A stretch of DNA of 64,000 nucleotides from Actinomyces marmotae (GCF_013177295.1 NZ_CP053642.1:1674001-1738000); one strand, 5' to 3'. Shown: positions 37,255 through 51,653, numbered from the stretch's first letter. The notes: a model not told the origin generated them from the sequence alone. Program-made: numbers and translations.

Positions 37255-38640
37255 TCATGACTCCAGGGCTCGGGTGAGGTCGGCGTCGAGTCGCTCCAGG
37301 GCGCCGGGCAGGACAGCGGCCGAGCCGGTCACCGCGCCGAGGACGTTCTTGATGAGCGCGGTCTCCACGGCGGCCTGCTGCGGCGGCGCGGGGATGGGCG
37401 CGCAGGGGTGCTGGTCGAGGGTGTCGTAGAAGACCTTCCAGTGGGCTGGCCCCTTGCCCGCGTAGAGGGCCTCGTCACACATCGACCGCCGAGTAGGCGT
37501 GGTGTCGGGCTTGGTGAACGCCAGTTTCATGCCCTCCAGAGAGGTGCAGAACTTCACCCATTCCCAGGCCTCGTCCTTGCGCTTGGAGGTCTTGAGGATG
37601 GCGTAACCGGCCGCGCCGAACTGGTGGCGCTGAGAGCGCCCCTTGGGGAAATAGGCGACGTCGTAGTCCTCCGGTGCGAGCCCGGCCTCCGACAGGCCCT
37701 GGACCCAGTAACCGCCCGCTGGCGTCATTCCGATGGAGCCGCCCGAGAACTGCCCGACGAGCTCGTTGCCGCCGCCCTGGGCGGGGCTGGTGCCCAGGCC
37801 CTCCTCCACGACCGCGCGCAGGAACTCGAAGGACTCGGCCACACGGGGGTCGGAGGCGTTCGAGCCCTCCCAGAGATAGCCACCGGAATAGGCGTCCTCC
37901 TGGCCCGGGTAGAACTGCTGCCAGAGCCACTGGCCACCGCTGGCCTTCTTCTCCGTGAGGAAGCTGGTGTCATTGGCGTAGAGCCACGGCACCACTCCTC
38001 CCCACAGCCGGTTGGTCCAGTAGAACGGGATGAATCCCGTGCCTGAGGCCCTTTTCATCCGCCGCGCCATCGCCAGGAAGTCCTCGTGGGTCCAATCGGC
38101 GGCGGGGTAGGCCACACCCGCGCGCTCCATCGCGGCGGTGTTGAGGTAGATGTTCGCGGCGTTGAAGTCGATGGGCATCTGGTAGAGGGAGCCCTTGTAC
38201 ATAAACGCCTCGATGAGGCTCGGGTGGACGTCCTCGAAGTAGTTCTTGACCTCGGCGGCGTCGCGCTGAATGTAGGCGTCAAGGGGCTCGGCCAGCCTCT
38301 CGGCGAAGAGCTGAGCCCCCTCGGTCGCCACGACGCACACGTCCGGCGGCGTGCCGGCCGCCACCATGGTGAGGATCTTGGCGAAGAAGTCCGCCCAGTC
38401 GGCAGCCTGGACCGCCTGGAGCCGGACGGGGATATCGGGATGCTGGGCGTTAAAAGCGTCGACGAGGGACTTGCGGGCGGCCGCGTCCTGGTTGGTCCCC
38501 AGAATCGCGATCGACAGTGAGTTGTCGTACCGCCCGGGGATGTCCGCTCCGATGAGACGCGACCACTGACTGCCGAGGAGAGCCGCTGAGCCCACCCCCA
38601 CGGCGCCGGTCAGCAGTCCGCGTCGGGACAGCTGAGTCAT
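37255..38640 (-). CDS. Carbohydrate ABC transporter substrate-binding protein with Tat-like signal
   Basis: A 461-aa CUT1-type solute-binding protein and first gene of the fructoside operon. The N-terminus MTQLSRRGLLTGAVGVGSAA is a twin-arginine-type signal. I see no lipobox Cys after the hydrophobic core, unusual for a Gram-positive binding protein. The mature part has family features such as LVDAFNAQHPDIPVRLQAV and SGGSIGMTPAGGYWV. AGGAGG precedes the ATG by 7 bases. Sucrose or fructan specificity is inferred only from the GH32 neighbour. Confidence 0.88.
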   Translation of the reverse strand: MTQLSRRGLLTGAVGVGSAALLGSQWSRLIGADIPGRYDNSLSIAILGTNQDAAARKSLVDAFNAQHPDIPVRLQAVQAADWADFFAKILTMVAAGTPPDVCVVATEGAQLFAERLAEPLDAYIQRDAAEVKNYFEDVHPSLIEAFMYKGSLYQMPIDFNAANIYLNTAAMERAGVAYPAADWTHEDFLAMARRMKRASGTGFIPFYWTNRLWGGVVPWLYANDTSFLTEKKASGGQWLWQQFYPGQEDAYSGGYLWEGSNASDPRVAESFEFLRAVVEEGLGTSPAQGGGNELVGQFSGGSIGMTPAGGYWVQGLSEAGLAPEDYDVAYFPKGRSQRHQFGAAGYAILKTSKRKDEAWEWVKFCTSLEGMKLAFTKPDTTPTRRSMCDEALYAGKGPAHWKVFYDTLDQHPCAPIPAPPQQAAVETALIKNVLGAVTGSAAVLPGALERLDADLTRALES

Positions 38641-38653
38641 CGTTGACCTCCTG

Positions 38654-38669
38654 CCTAATTCGATTTAGG
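38654..38669. promoter_or_regulatory. LacI-type operator palindrome
   Basis: The 16-bp site CCTAATTCGATTTAGG is a palindrome around central CG with one mismatched pair (CCTAA-n-TCGA-n-TTAGG). It starts 7 bp downstream of the -10 element, overlapping the transcription start, and lies 14 bp before the binding-protein ATG. The convergent LacI-type gene is the obvious cognate repressor. Confidence 0.75.
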
Positions 38670-38676
38670 TGGGATC

Positions 38677-38705
38677 ATTGTTGCCCCCGCCACAGACGGT
38701 GTCAA
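38677..38705 (-). promoter_or_regulatory. Promoter of the fructoside uptake operon
   Basis: On the minus strand, -35 TTGACA (38700-38705) and -10 AACAAT (38677-38682) are separated by exactly 17 bases. The operator follows directly, as expected for repression by steric block. Confidence 0.7.
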
Positions 38706-38769
38706 GACTTGAATGGGCTGTGGAGCAGCGCGGTTGGCTGCTGCGGCGCTGCGGTGCCCGGTGTGGGCG

Positions 38770-39175
38770 GCCCCCGGCCCACGAGCGAGCACGGGCCAGC
38801 ACGGGCGAGCACGGGCGAGCACGGGCCGCCCCACCCCCGGGGATACCGTCTCACCCCCGGGATACCGCCTCACCCCGCAGGAACGGCCTCACCCCGCACA
38901 AACCGCCCCACCCCGCAGAAACCGTCTTACCTCCGGGATACCGTCTCACCCCCGTGATACGGCCTCAAACTGCGAGAATGAGGGCGCAACGCCGGGCCGA
39001 GACGGTATCCCCGGGGGCAGGCGGTATCCCCGGGGGCAGGCGGTATCCCCGGGGGCAGGCGGTATCCCCGGGCCCAGGCTCTCGCCTGGAGCCCCCGGGT
39101 GGGCGGGGTGCTGACCACTCTTTAGGCCCTCTTGGCGGACGCGGGGCGGCAAAGCGGGGCAACAAAAAAGGGGGG
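38770..39175. repeat. Module copy A: 10-bp repeats, head-to-head 19-bp array, T-tailed hairpin arm
   Basis: The module starts with four copies of a 10-bp repeat (GAGCACGGGC type, about 38785-38825). Seven 19-bp units in register follow (38841-38973; e.g. GGATACCGTCTCACCCCCG), the central ones degenerate. A 19-base core (38974-38992) follows. Then come four inverted units (38993-39068; CGGGGGCAGGCGGTATCCC) and a decayed fifth to 39087. A conserved tail ends in A6G6. No reading frame here looks like a protein. Confidence 0.8.
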
Positions 39176-39201
39176 CCGGGCCCTCACCACCGCGCCCCCC
39201 C
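39164..39201 (-). terminator. T-tailed G/C hairpin at the edge of module A
   Basis: On the minus strand, a G7 run (39195-39201) can pair with C6 (39170-39175) across a 19-nt loop and is followed by T6 (39164-39169). It is oriented to stop transcription coming from the rRNA operon. Confidence 0.5.
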
Positions 39202-39534
39202 AGGCCCCTACCACCGAGTCCTCAAGGGCCCCGCCACCGGGACCCCCGGGGCCCCTTGCTTATCGAGTGATTCTCGGGGCCTGAGCCACCCCTTGTCGCG
39301 CGAGGCGTTGGTGAGCGCCGATCAGGGAAGCGACCCGTTTTTGAGGCCTGACGCGCCCCCGGGCACGGGACCGGTCGCCGAAAGGCTGATTCAGCCTGCG
39401 AAGTCAGGGACCATCCATCATGGGGGTCAACGACATCGGCGTGCTCATCGGCATCGGAGCGCTCATCGGCATCGAGGCCGGCAAGCCCGACCACTGGGAC
39501 CCAAGGACCGCCACCCCAAGCCAGCCACCGCGGC
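39176..39534. other. Unique spacer between the two modules
   Basis: About 360 bp without a supportable gene. A short hydrophobic reading frame from ATG 39420 (MGVNDIGVLIGIGALIGIEAG) runs into module B repeats and is unlikely to be coding. It includes an internal repeat of CTCATCGGCATC. Otherwise I see nothing. Confidence 0.4.
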
Positions 39535-39934
39535 GCCCCCGGCCCACGAGCGAGCACGAGCCAGCACGGGCGAGCACGAGCCGCCCCACCCCACACAAAC
39601 CGCCTCACCCCCGGGATACCGTCTCACCCCCGGGATACCGTCTCACCCCCGGGATACCGTCTCACCCCCGCAGATACGGCCTCAAACTGCGAGAATGAGG
39701 GCGCAACGCCGGGCCGAGACGGTATCTGGAGGCCGAGACCGCAACGCCGGGCCGAGACCGTATCCCCGGGGGCAGGCGGTATTCCCGGGGGCAGGCGGTA
39801 TCCCCGGGGGCAGGCGGTATCCCCGGGGGCAGGCTCCCGCCTGGAGCCCCCGGGTGGTGGGCGGGGTGCCGACCACCCTTTAGGCCCTCTTACCGGACGC
39901 GAGGCGGCAAAGCAAGACAACAAAAAAAGGGGGG
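39535..39934. repeat. Module copy B: second copy of the 10-bp/19-bp repeat module
   Basis: A direct copy of module A, offset by about 765 bp. It has a shorter left arm: one degenerate and three identical 19-bp units at 39595-39670. The core AACTGCGAGAATGAGGGCGC is the same, with a partial internal duplication of the core at 39721-39760. Three to four inverted units follow to about 39833. The tail is the same and ends in A7G6. Differing unit counts in A and B show expansion and contraction. Confidence 0.8.
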
Positions 39935-39948
39935 CCCCAGCCCCCCCC
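39922..39948 (-). terminator. T-tailed G/C hairpin at the edge of module B
   Basis: Minus strand: a G-run (complement of 39941-39948), an 8-nt loop, C6 (39929-39934) and then T7 (39922-39928). It has the same design and position as in module A. Confidence 0.55.
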
Positions 39949-40077
39949 ACCACCGGGCCCCCCGGGGCCCCTAAATGAGGGTCCTCGCCCTCAAGGCCCC
40001 CCACCACCGAGCCCCCAGGGACCCCACCACCGGGGACCCCGGGCCCCCGGGACCCCCTGGGCGGCACCAAAAGCAAG

Positions 40078-40195
40078 AAAAAGGGTGGTGGGCCATGTCC
40101 TAGCGCTCAACACACCCCCTTCAAGACCTGCCGCACCGCTCAGCGATACGGGGCCTTTGGGACGCGTGGAGCAACCCAGAACAGGGCCCACCACC
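40078..40195 (-). terminator. rRNA operon terminator structure downstream of 5S
   Basis: On the minus strand, GGTGGTGGGCC (40185-40195) just after 5S can pair with GGCCCACCACC (40083-40093). This closes a long loop of about 90 nt and is followed at once by CTTTTTC and a T-rich stretch. The large loop is unusual, so the exact fold is uncertain. Confidence 0.5.
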
Positions 40196-40207
40196 ATCAT
40201 GTGTATG

Positions 40208-40324
40208 CCCGGCGGTGTCCTACTCTCCCGCCCCCTGGCAGGGACAGTACCATCGGCGCTGGGGGTCTTAGCTTCCGGGTTCGGAAAGGGAGCCGGGCGT
40301 GGCACCCCCGCTATGACCACCGGG
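40208..40324 (-). rRNA. rrf: 5S ribosomal RNA
   Basis: About 117 nt. The complement begins TCCCGGTGGTCATAGCGGGG and contains CCCGGTTCGGAAGC-like and AGTACCATCGGCGC-type 5S landmarks, ending CACCGCCGGGC. It is last in the operon, after a spacer with no tRNA. Ends are estimated from conserved sequence. Confidence 0.88.
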
Positions 40325-40588
40325 ACGTCTATCAAATTCAACCACCAACCACACCACCCACCAACAAGGAGGGCAAGCAATAGTCCGTGGTATGGCCGGC
40401 CCACCCCACCCCACACACCCACGATCAAGAAACGAGGGCGTTGTTGTTGGGGGGTTGGGTCCGGGTTGGTCGTGGACCGCATAGTGAGCGCGCGTCTATG
40501 ATCCCATCAACCACACCACCACCACCAAACGAACCCCCTCAAAACGAGGAGTCTCCCTTTGAGGGCTAGTGGCGCGTCGTTATCGTGT
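40325..40588 (-). other. 23S-5S internal spacer
   Basis: About 260 bp with no tRNA cloverleaf or gene visible. It is rich in CCACCAC runs and probably contains RNA-processing stems. Confidence 0.5.
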
Positions 40589-45712
<5,124 letters not shown>

Positions 45713-45872
45713 ACATGAAACAAACACGCCCCAAGCCCACCAAAAACAAAGCAAACCAAGAACGCGCCCACTCCATACAAGCCCAGAAAAAAAGACCAGG
45801 CCCAACCCACACCACCACCAAAAACAGCAGCAGCACAGGCCAAACAAAAAACAAGACATAAACAAGCATGAC

Positions 45873-45890
45873 ACGCTATCGAGTTCTCAA
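45873..45890 (-). promoter_or_regulatory. Conserved rRNA leader element
   Basis: The complement TTGAGAACTCGATAGCGTG is close to the leader element found before 16S in many actinobacteria, linked to processing or antitermination. A related copy lies in the 16S-23S spacer. Confidence 0.5.
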
Positions 45891-45956
45891 ACAACACACC
45901 CACCCCACAACAACAACCCCACAACAGGGCCACCATCACAAGAAGGCGCGGGGAGA

Positions 45957-45985
45957 ACATTAACGAATCGATATTTTTCGGTCAA
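45957..45985 (-). promoter_or_regulatory. rRNA operon promoter
   Basis: Minus strand: -35 TTGACC (45980-45985), a 17-bp A/T-rich spacer and -10 TAATGT (45957-45962), about 245 bp upstream of 16S. This is the best promoter match in the region. Confidence 0.75.
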
Positions 45986-46191
45986 ATCGAGGATTCGTGA
46001 TCCTCATCTCCCGTATCGCTCCGATATGTAATCTCCGGTGCCGCCCTTCAGGGCCTCAGGCCCTTTCGGCGACGGAGAGAACTTTAGCCTGCGACCTCCC
46101 CGAAAGGTCAAATCCTCCGGGCATGAGGCAGAACACATCCGATTCGGGATCCGGTGGCGCCCGGGCGTGCCCTGCCAGCGTGTGCCGGCGT

Positions 46192-46268
46192 CGGCACGAT
46201 GCCGGCACGATGCCGGCACGGCGCCGGCACGGTTCCGGCACGGTTCCAGCACGGTGCCATCACGGCGC
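46192..46268. repeat. Seven 11-bp tandem repeats
   Basis: Seven in-register units of the type CGGCACGRTGC: two identical, two of CGGCACGGTTC, the others diverged. They sit between the rRNA promoter and the malic-enzyme terminator. No coding function is evident; they could be a protein-binding array or simple slippage. Confidence 0.8.
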
Positions 46269-46286
46269 CCGCCAGCTCGATCGCAC

Positions 46287-46328
46287 GTGGGTGGGGCGCC
46301 GGGCCCCCTGGCCCGGCGCCCCACCCAC
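46287..46328 (-). terminator. Terminator of the malic enzyme gene
   Basis: Perfect 19-bp arms (46287-46305 and 46310-46328) with a CCCT loop, 27 bp after the malic enzyme stop. It is symmetric and could act in both directions, protecting the rRNA promoter region. Confidence 0.8.
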
Positions 46329-46355
46329 GGTCGCCTTGGATGCGCGCCTCGCGCC

Positions 46356-47741
46356 TCAGTCCTCGGCGAAGCGGCGCACGGCTGCGGCCACGGCGTCGGC
46401 CACGCGCGTGTCGAACGCGTTGGGGATGATGTAGACGGGGCTGATCTCATCGTCGCTGATCACCGAGGCGATGCCGGTGGCGGCGGCGCGGAGCAACTCG
46501 GTGGAGATGTTGGTGATCCCCGTGTCGAGTAGGCCCCGGAACAGGCCGGGGAAGGCCAGGACGTTGTTGATCTGGTTGGGGAAGTCCGAGCGGCCCGTCG
46601 CCACGACGCTGACGTGGTCGGCGGCGCCGATCGGATCGACCTCGGGGGTCGGGTTCGCCATCGCGAAGACGATGGCACCGTCGGCCATGACGTCCAGATC
46701 CTCGGGGGCCAGCAGGTTGCCGGACGAGACGCCGATGAAGACATCGGCGCCGACGAGGCCCTCCTTGAGCGTGCCGGTCACCCCTCGGGGGTTAGTGTTC
46801 TCGGCGAGCCACTTGCGGTGCTCGTTCATGCCCTCGGTGTCCCCGCTGTGCAGGGCGCCGGTGCGCCCGTAGCCCACGATGTCCGTGGCGCCATGGGCCA
46901 TGAGGAGCTTCGCGATGGCGCTGCCCGCCGCGCCCACGCCGGACAGGACGATGCGCACGTCCTCGATACGCTTGCCGACCACCTTGAGCGCGTTGATAAG
47001 CGCGGCGAGCGTAACGACCGCGGTGCCGTGCTGGTCGTCGTGGAAGACGGGGATGTCCAACTCCTCGCGCAGGCGGGCCTCGATGTCGAAGCACTTGGGG
47101 GCGGCGATGTCCTCAAGGTTGATGCCGCCGTAGGCCGGGGCGATGGCCTTGCAGATCGCGATGATCTCCTCGGGGTCCTTCGTGTCCAGGGCGACGGGCC
47201 AGGCATCGACACCGCCGAACTGCTTGAAGAGGATGGCCTTGCCCTCCATGACGGGCATCGCGGCGGCCGGGCCGATGTCCCCCAGGCCGAGCACCGCGGT
47301 CCCATCAGTGACCACGGCGACGGTGTTCTTCTTGATGGTCAGTTTGCGGGCCCGCTCGGGGTGGTCATGGATGGCCTTGCAGACGCGGGCCACGCCGGGG
47401 GTGTAGACGCGGGCGAGGTCGCGGCGGTTGCGCACCGGGTACTTCGAGGAGATCTCGATCTTGCCTCCCACGTGGGCCAGGAAGGTCGAGTCCCCGACGT
47501 TGTCCACGATGACGCCGTCGATGGCGCTCAGCGCCTTGACGAGCTCGCCGCGGTGCACGGAGTCACGGGTGTCGGCGGTCAGGTCGACGACGAGGCTGTC
47601 GCCGTCGGAGTCCGAGACGTCGACGCCGGTGACGACGGCGCCGGTCGCGGTGGCGGTGTTCACCAACTTCGCGACGACCCGCTGGGACGCGGGGACCTCC
47701 ATGTGCAGGGCCACGGTGTAACTGGGACTGGGCTGGACCAT
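46356..47741 (-). CDS. NAD(P)-dependent malic enzyme with N-terminal ACT domain
   Basis: A 461-aa enzyme decarboxylating malate to pyruvate. Residues 1 to about 85 form an ACT-like regulatory domain ([20 protein letters not shown]). The malic domain has [25 protein letters not shown] and the metal site [11 protein letters not shown]. The NAD fold has [18 protein letters not shown] at 47741 has AAGGAG at 7 bases; the frame is open further upstream without similarity. It is monocistronic, with its own terminator. Confidence 0.92.
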   Translation of the reverse strand: MVQPSPSYTVALHMEVPASQRVVAKLVNTATATGAVVTGVDVSDSDGDSLVVDLTADTRDSVHRGELVKALSAIDGVIVDNVGDSTFLAHVGGKIEISSKYPVRNRRDLARVYTPGVARVCKAIHDHPERARKLTIKKNTVAVVTDGTAVLGLGDIGPAAAMPVMEGKAILFKQFGGVDAWPVALDTKDPEEIIAICKAIAPAYGGINLEDIAAPKCFDIEARLREELDIPVFHDDQHGTAVVTLAALINALKVVGKRIEDVRIVLSGVGAAGSAIAKLLMAHGATDIVGYGRTGALHSGDTEGMNEHRKWLAENTNPRGVTGTLKEGLVGADVFIGVSSGNLLAPEDLDVMADGAIVFAMANPTPEVDPIGAADHVSVVATGRSDFPNQINNVLAFPGLFRGLLDTGITNISTELLRAAATGIASVISDDEISPVYIIPNAFDTRVADAVAAAVRRFAED

Positions 47742-47919
47742 GCTGGCTCCTTCGAGGCGGTGTCCATCGGCGCCACTCGCCGACCGCCTGGGCTGGGAAT
47801 GATTCGGCCGAAGACTATCCTCCTCGCCTCGCCCATAGGATCCGGCGCCACCGTCAGGCAAGAGGACCCGCGCTTGTCTGATTCCCCAGCCCTCCCCCGC
47901 GAGCCGCCCCTCCATAAGA

Positions 47920-47961
47920 GGTGCCCTGGCGCGCGCCCCGAGGGGCGGGCGCCAGGGCACC
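47920..47961 (-). terminator. Terminator of gatCAB
   Basis: Perfect 13-bp arms (GGTGCCCTGGCGC / GCGCCAGGGCACC) with additional GC pairing inside, 22 bp after the gatB stop. Confidence 0.75.
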
Positions 47962-47983
47962 GATGGGGTCAGGGGCTCGGGCC

Positions 47984-49480
47984 TCAGCCCTGGACGCGCT
48001 CCATGATGAGCTCGCGCACGCGCTTGGCATCGGCCTGGCCCTTAGTGGCCCTCATGACAGCGCCCACGATCGCGCCAGCGGCCTGGACCTTGCCGCCGCG
48101 GATCTTGTCGGCGACGTCGGGCTGCGCGGCCAGCGCCTCATCGATGGCGGCCGTGAGCGCGGACTCGTCGGAGACGACCTCCAGGCCCCTGGCGGAAGCG
48201 ACGGCCTCAGGATCGCCCTCGCCCGCGAGCACACCGGCCAGGACCTGCCGGGCGAGCTTGTCGGTCAGGCGCCCCGAGTCCACGAGCCCCTGGAGCTCGG
48301 CCACCTGGGCCGGGGTGATCGCCAATTCCTCCAGCGCAGTCTCCTGCTCCTTGGCGGCGCGGGCGAGCTCGCCCATCCACCACTTGCGGGCGGCCTGGCC
48401 GGTGGTGCCGGCCTGGGCGGTCGCCTCGATGAGCCCCAGGGCGCCGGCGTTGACGACGTCGCGCATCTCGGAGTCGCTGAGGCCCCACTCGGCCTTGAGG
48501 CGGCGGCGCTTCGCCGCGGGGAGTTCGGGCAGGGCGGCGCGGATCTCCTCGACCCACTCCCGGCTGGGGGCCACCGGGACGAGGTCGGGCTCGGGGAAGT
48601 AGCGGTAGTCGTCGGCATCGGACTTCACGCGTCCGGCGCGCGTGGTGCCGTCGGCCTGACCGTGGCGCGTCTCCTGGAGGACCTGGCCCCCGCTGGCCAG
48701 GATGGCGGCCTGGCGGGAGATCTCGTAGCGGATGACGGCGTCGATCCCGCGGAAGGTGTTGACGTTCTTCGTCTCGGTGCGGGTGCCCAGTGGCGCGTCC
48801 GGGCCCTCGCGCAGGGAGACGTTGACGTCGGCGCGCACGTTGCCGCGCTCCATGCGGGCCTCACTGACCCCGAGGGCCCGGAAGATGTCGCGCAGGGAGC
48901 GCACGTAGGCGGCGGCCACCTCCGGTGCCCTGGACCCGGCGCCGATGATCGGGCGGGAGACGATCTCCACCAGTGGCACGCCAGCGCGGTTGTAGTCCAC
49001 CAGGGAGTGACTGGCGCCCTCGATGCGGCCGTCGGCGCCGCCGATGTGGGTGTTCTTGCCGGCGTCCTCCTCCATGTGGGCGCGCTCAATGGGCACGGTG
49101 AACAGCGCGCCGTCCTCGAGCTCGACCTCCAGGGCGCCGTCGAAGGCGATGGGCTCATCGGACTGGGAGGTCTGGAAGTCCTTGGCCAGGTCGGGGTAGA
49201 AGTAGTTCTTCCTCGCGAAGCGGCAGGACTCGGCGATCTCACAGCCCAGCGCCAGGCCGATGCGGATCGCGTACTCCACGCCCCGCTTGTTGACCACGGG
49301 CAGCGCGCCGGGCAGGCCCACAGAAGTGGGGGTGACGCGGGAGTTCGGCTCCCCGCCGAAGGCGTTGGGAGCGGCGTCGAACATCTTCGTGGCGGTGCCG
49401 AGCTCGACGTGCACCTCCAGGCCGATGACCGGGTCGTAGCGGCGCACGGCCTCGTCGTAGTCCATCAGGGTGTCGCTCAT
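47984..49480 (-). CDS. gatB: Asp-tRNA(Asn)/Glu-tRNA(Gln) amidotransferase subunit B
   Basis: A 498-aa kinase/tRNA-binding subunit. It has the N-terminal [40 protein letters not shown] and [17 protein letters not shown], and a C-terminal YqeY-like helical domain ending [18 protein letters not shown]. It overlaps gatA by 4 bp and is the last gene of gatC-gatA-gatB. The operon implies indirect synthesis of Gln-tRNA and/or Asn-tRNA. Confidence 0.97.
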   Translation of the reverse strand: MSDTLMDYDEAVRRYDPVIGLEVHVELGTATKMFDAAPNAFGGEPNSRVTPTSVGLPGALPVVNKRGVEYAIRIGLALGCEIAESCRFARKNYFYPDLAKDFQTSQSDEPIAFDGALEVELEDGALFTVPIERAHMEEDAGKNTHIGGADGRIEGASHSLVDYNRAGVPLVEIVSRPIIGAGSRAPEVAAAYVRSLRDIFRALGVSEARMERGNVRADVNVSLREGPDAPLGTRTETKNVNTFRGIDAVIRYEISRQAAILASGGQVLQETRHGQADGTTRAGRVKSDADDYRYFPEPDLVPVAPSREWVEEIRAALPELPAAKRRRLKAEWGLSDSEMRDVVNAGALGLIEATAQAGTTGQAARKWWMGELARAAKEQETALEELAITPAQVAELQGLVDSGRLTDKLARQVLAGVLAGEGDPEAVASARGLEVVSDESALTAAIDEALAAQPDVADKIRGGKVQAAGAIVGAVMRATKGQADAKRVRELIMERVQG

Positions 49481-51021
49481 CGCTGCTCCTCCTCCAGCTC
49501 GGGGGCCTGGGCCAGCAAGTGCCCGCCCCAGCTCTCCTCCAGGGCCGCCTCCAGGACCGCGCCGACGCGGTAGAGGCGGTCGTCGGCGCGCTGCGGCGCC
49601 AGGATCTGGAAGCCGACGGGCAGGCCCCCGCTCAGCCCCGAGGGCAGGCTCATGCCCGGGATGCCCGCGAGATTGGCCGGGATCGTCGTGACGTCCAGCT
49701 TGTACATCGCCAGGGGATCGTCCTTCTCCCCGAAGCGGTAGGCGGTGATCGGCGCCGTCGGGGAGACCAGCACGTCAGTGCGCTCCCAGGCGGAGGCGAA
49801 GTCGCGCTGGACGAGGGTGCGGACCTTCTGCGCGGACCCGTAGTAGGCGTCGTAGTAGCCCGCGGAGAGCACGTGGGTGCCCAGGATGATGCGTCGCTTG
49901 GCCTCGTCGCCGAAGCCCGCGCCGCGGGTGGCGGCCATGACGGTCTCGGCGGTGACGGGGCCGCTGGCGGGCTCGACGCGCAGGCCGTAGCGCATGCCGT
50001 CGTAGCGGGCGAGGTTGGAGGACGCCTCCGCGGGCATGATGAGGTAGTAGGCGTCGAGCGCGTACTCCAGATGGGGCAGGCTGACGGCCTCCACGGACGC
50101 GCCGGCCGCCTCAAGCAGGGCCAGGGCGCCGTGGAAGGAGTCCATGACGCCGGGGTCGTAGCCCTCACCGCCGTCGAGCTCGGAGATGACTCCCACGCGC
50201 AGGCCCGTCAGGTCCCGCCCGGCCCGGGCGGCGCGGACGATGGCGGCCATGCCCCGGGGGGCGTCGGCCAGCGAGGTGGAGTCCAGCGGGTCGTGCGCGC
50301 CGACGATGTCGTGCAGGAGGGCCGTGTCCAGGACGGTGCGGGCCATGGGGCCGGGAGTGTCCAGGGAGGAGGCCATCGCGATGACGCCGAAGCGCGAGAC
50401 AGTGCCGTAGGTGGGCTTGACGCCGACGGTGCCGGTGACGGCGGCGGGCTGGCGGATCGAGCCACCGGTGTCGGTGCCCAGGGCCAGCGGCGCCTCATAG
50501 GAGGCCACCGCGGCGGCCGAGCCGCCGGAGGAGCCCCCTGGGATGCGCCCAAGGTCCCACGGGTTGGCGGTGCGCTTGAAGGCGGAGTGCTCGGTGGAGC
50601 CACCCATGGCGAACTCGTCGAGGTTGGTCTTGCCCAGGATCGGCAGGCGCGCCTCACGCAGCGCGGTCACGGCCGTGGCGTCGTAGGGCGGGACCCATCC
50701 CTGAAGGATCCTGGAGGCCGCCGTGGTGGCCTGCCCGCGGGTGGCGAAGAGGTCCTTGACGGCCACGGGCACGCCGGCGAGCTCGTTCAGGGGCTCGCCG
50801 TCCCGCCCGGCGGCGCGGGCGGCGTCGGCCGCGTCGGCGTCGGCCAGGGCCTTGTCGGCGTCGACGTCGAGGAAGGCCCCGACGGCCCCGTCGACGGCGC
50901 TAATGCGCTCCAGGTGGGCGCTGGTGAGCTCGCGAGAGCTCACCTCGCCGCTGGCCAGGGCCGCCGCCTGCTCGGCGGCGGTGGCCCGGATGAGGGCAGG
51001 CAGGGAACGGGCCTCGCTCAT
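49477..51021 (-). CDS. gatA: Asp-tRNA(Asn)/Glu-tRNA(Gln) amidotransferase subunit A
   Basis: A 514-aa amidase-signature subunit releasing ammonia from Gln. The catalytic triad reads Lys89 (PVAVKDLF), Ser164 (PGGSSGGS) and Ser188 (TGGSIRQPA), with the spacing known for GatA. It overlaps gatC and gatB by 4 bp each. Confidence 0.97.
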   Translation of the reverse strand: MSEARSLPALIRATAAEQAAALASGEVSSRELTSAHLERISAVDGAVGAFLDVDADKALADADAADAARAAGRDGEPLNELAGVPVAVKDLFATRGQATTAASRILQGWVPPYDATAVTALREARLPILGKTNLDEFAMGGSTEHSAFKRTANPWDLGRIPGGSSGGSAAAVASYEAPLALGTDTGGSIRQPAAVTGTVGVKPTYGTVSRFGVIAMASSLDTPGPMARTVLDTALLHDIVGAHDPLDSTSLADAPRGMAAIVRAARAGRDLTGLRVGVISELDGGEGYDPGVMDSFHGALALLEAAGASVEAVSLPHLEYALDAYYLIMPAEASSNLARYDGMRYGLRVEPASGPVTAETVMAATRGAGFGDEAKRRIILGTHVLSAGYYDAYYGSAQKVRTLVQRDFASAWERTDVLVSPTAPITAYRFGEKDDPLAMYKLDVTTIPANLAGIPGMSLPSGLSGGLPVGFQILAPQRADDRLYRVGAVLEAALEESWGGHLLAQAPELEEEQR

Positions 51022-51323
51022 GAGCCGGACTCCTCTCCGAGGATCTGGGGCACGAGGAACATGGAGTCCTCGGCCGCGGGGGCGCTGGCGAGGAGCTCGT
51101 CGACGTCGAGCGTCGGGCCGGGGACGTCCTCGCGCAGGACATTGGTCAGCGGCACGGGGTGGGAGGTAGCCGGCAGATCGGGGGTGACAACGGAGGTGAC
51201 CCGGGCGAAGGAGGAGGCGACGGCGTCCAGCTCACCGGCCAGGCGCGTCACCTCCTCATCGGTCAGGGCCACTCGCGCGAGCGCCGCGACCCGCGCGACC
51301 TCGGCGGAGGAAATGGCAGACAT
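51018..51323 (-). CDS. gatC: Asp-tRNA(Asn)/Glu-tRNA(Gln) amidotransferase subunit C
   Basis: A 101-aa structural subunit that clamps GatA and GatB. It has [21 protein letters not shown] at the N-terminus and a loop ending DEL. The ATG has no ribosome-binding site but follows TAGACT by seven bases, suggesting a leaderless operon mRNA. Confidence 0.93.
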   Translation of the reverse strand: MSAISSAEVARVAALARVALTDEEVTRLAGELDAVASSFARVTSVVTPDLPATSHPVPLTNVLREDVPGPTLDVDELLASAPAAEDSMFLVPQILGEESGS

Positions 51324-51330
51324 GGGCAGG

Positions 51331-51336
51331 AGTCTA
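51331..51336 (-). promoter_or_regulatory. Candidate -10 element for leaderless gatCAB
   Basis: TAGACT on the minus strand, seven bases before the gatC ATG. It matches the layout at ilvE and leuB. Confidence 0.4.
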
Positions 51337-51520
51337 GTCGTGCCGCTGCCGGCAGCGCGCCCATGGGGAGTCTTGCGAGCCTCTCCCTGACCGCACCGCG
51401 CGGCCGACCCCGTCCGCCCACTGGCATCGGGGGGCGGGGAGGAGTACCCGCGGGAGCCTCATGACCCGCGGGTTCTCGCGGCCGTTAAGAGATCTCACAG
51501 GGAACTCGCGGCCAAGGGCG

Positions 51521-51549
51521 TTGACTTCGACAACGCGGTGTCGTGTGAT
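51521..51549 (+). promoter_or_regulatory. Candidate promoter of the L,D-transpeptidase gene
   Basis: TTGACT (51521-51526) and TGTGAT (51544-51549) are spaced by 17 bases. The predicted leader of about 95 nt contains a 7-bp hairpin (CCCCTCC/GGAGGGG, 51603-51620). Nothing else is seen in the 330-bp divergent gap. Confidence 0.4.
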
Positions 51550-51653
51550 GGTTTCATGGCTGGTCCTGCGCGCGCGGGGCCGGACAGGGACAGCGCGCCC
51601 CTCCCCTCCCCAAGGAGGGGGCCCACGGGGCGGGGACGATCGAAGGCATTGTG

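Noticed and set aside
38841..39087. CRISPR-like regular repeats
   Set aside because: Units of 19 bp follow each other with no spacers and turn into inverted units; no cas genes are near.
39420..39698. Short hydrophobic frame (MGVNDIGVLIGIGALIGIEAG) between the modules
   Set aside because: It has a weak start site, an internal DNA repeat, and a C-terminal half made of module repeats; a decayed gene fragment cannot be excluded.
38669..39883. A 404-codon plus-strand open frame across both repeat modules, with both module copies in the same frame
   Set aside because: It is low-complexity Pro/Arg/Gly sequence explained by GC-rich repeats without stops; other frames and the other strand are open too, and no ribosome-binding site or domain is seen.
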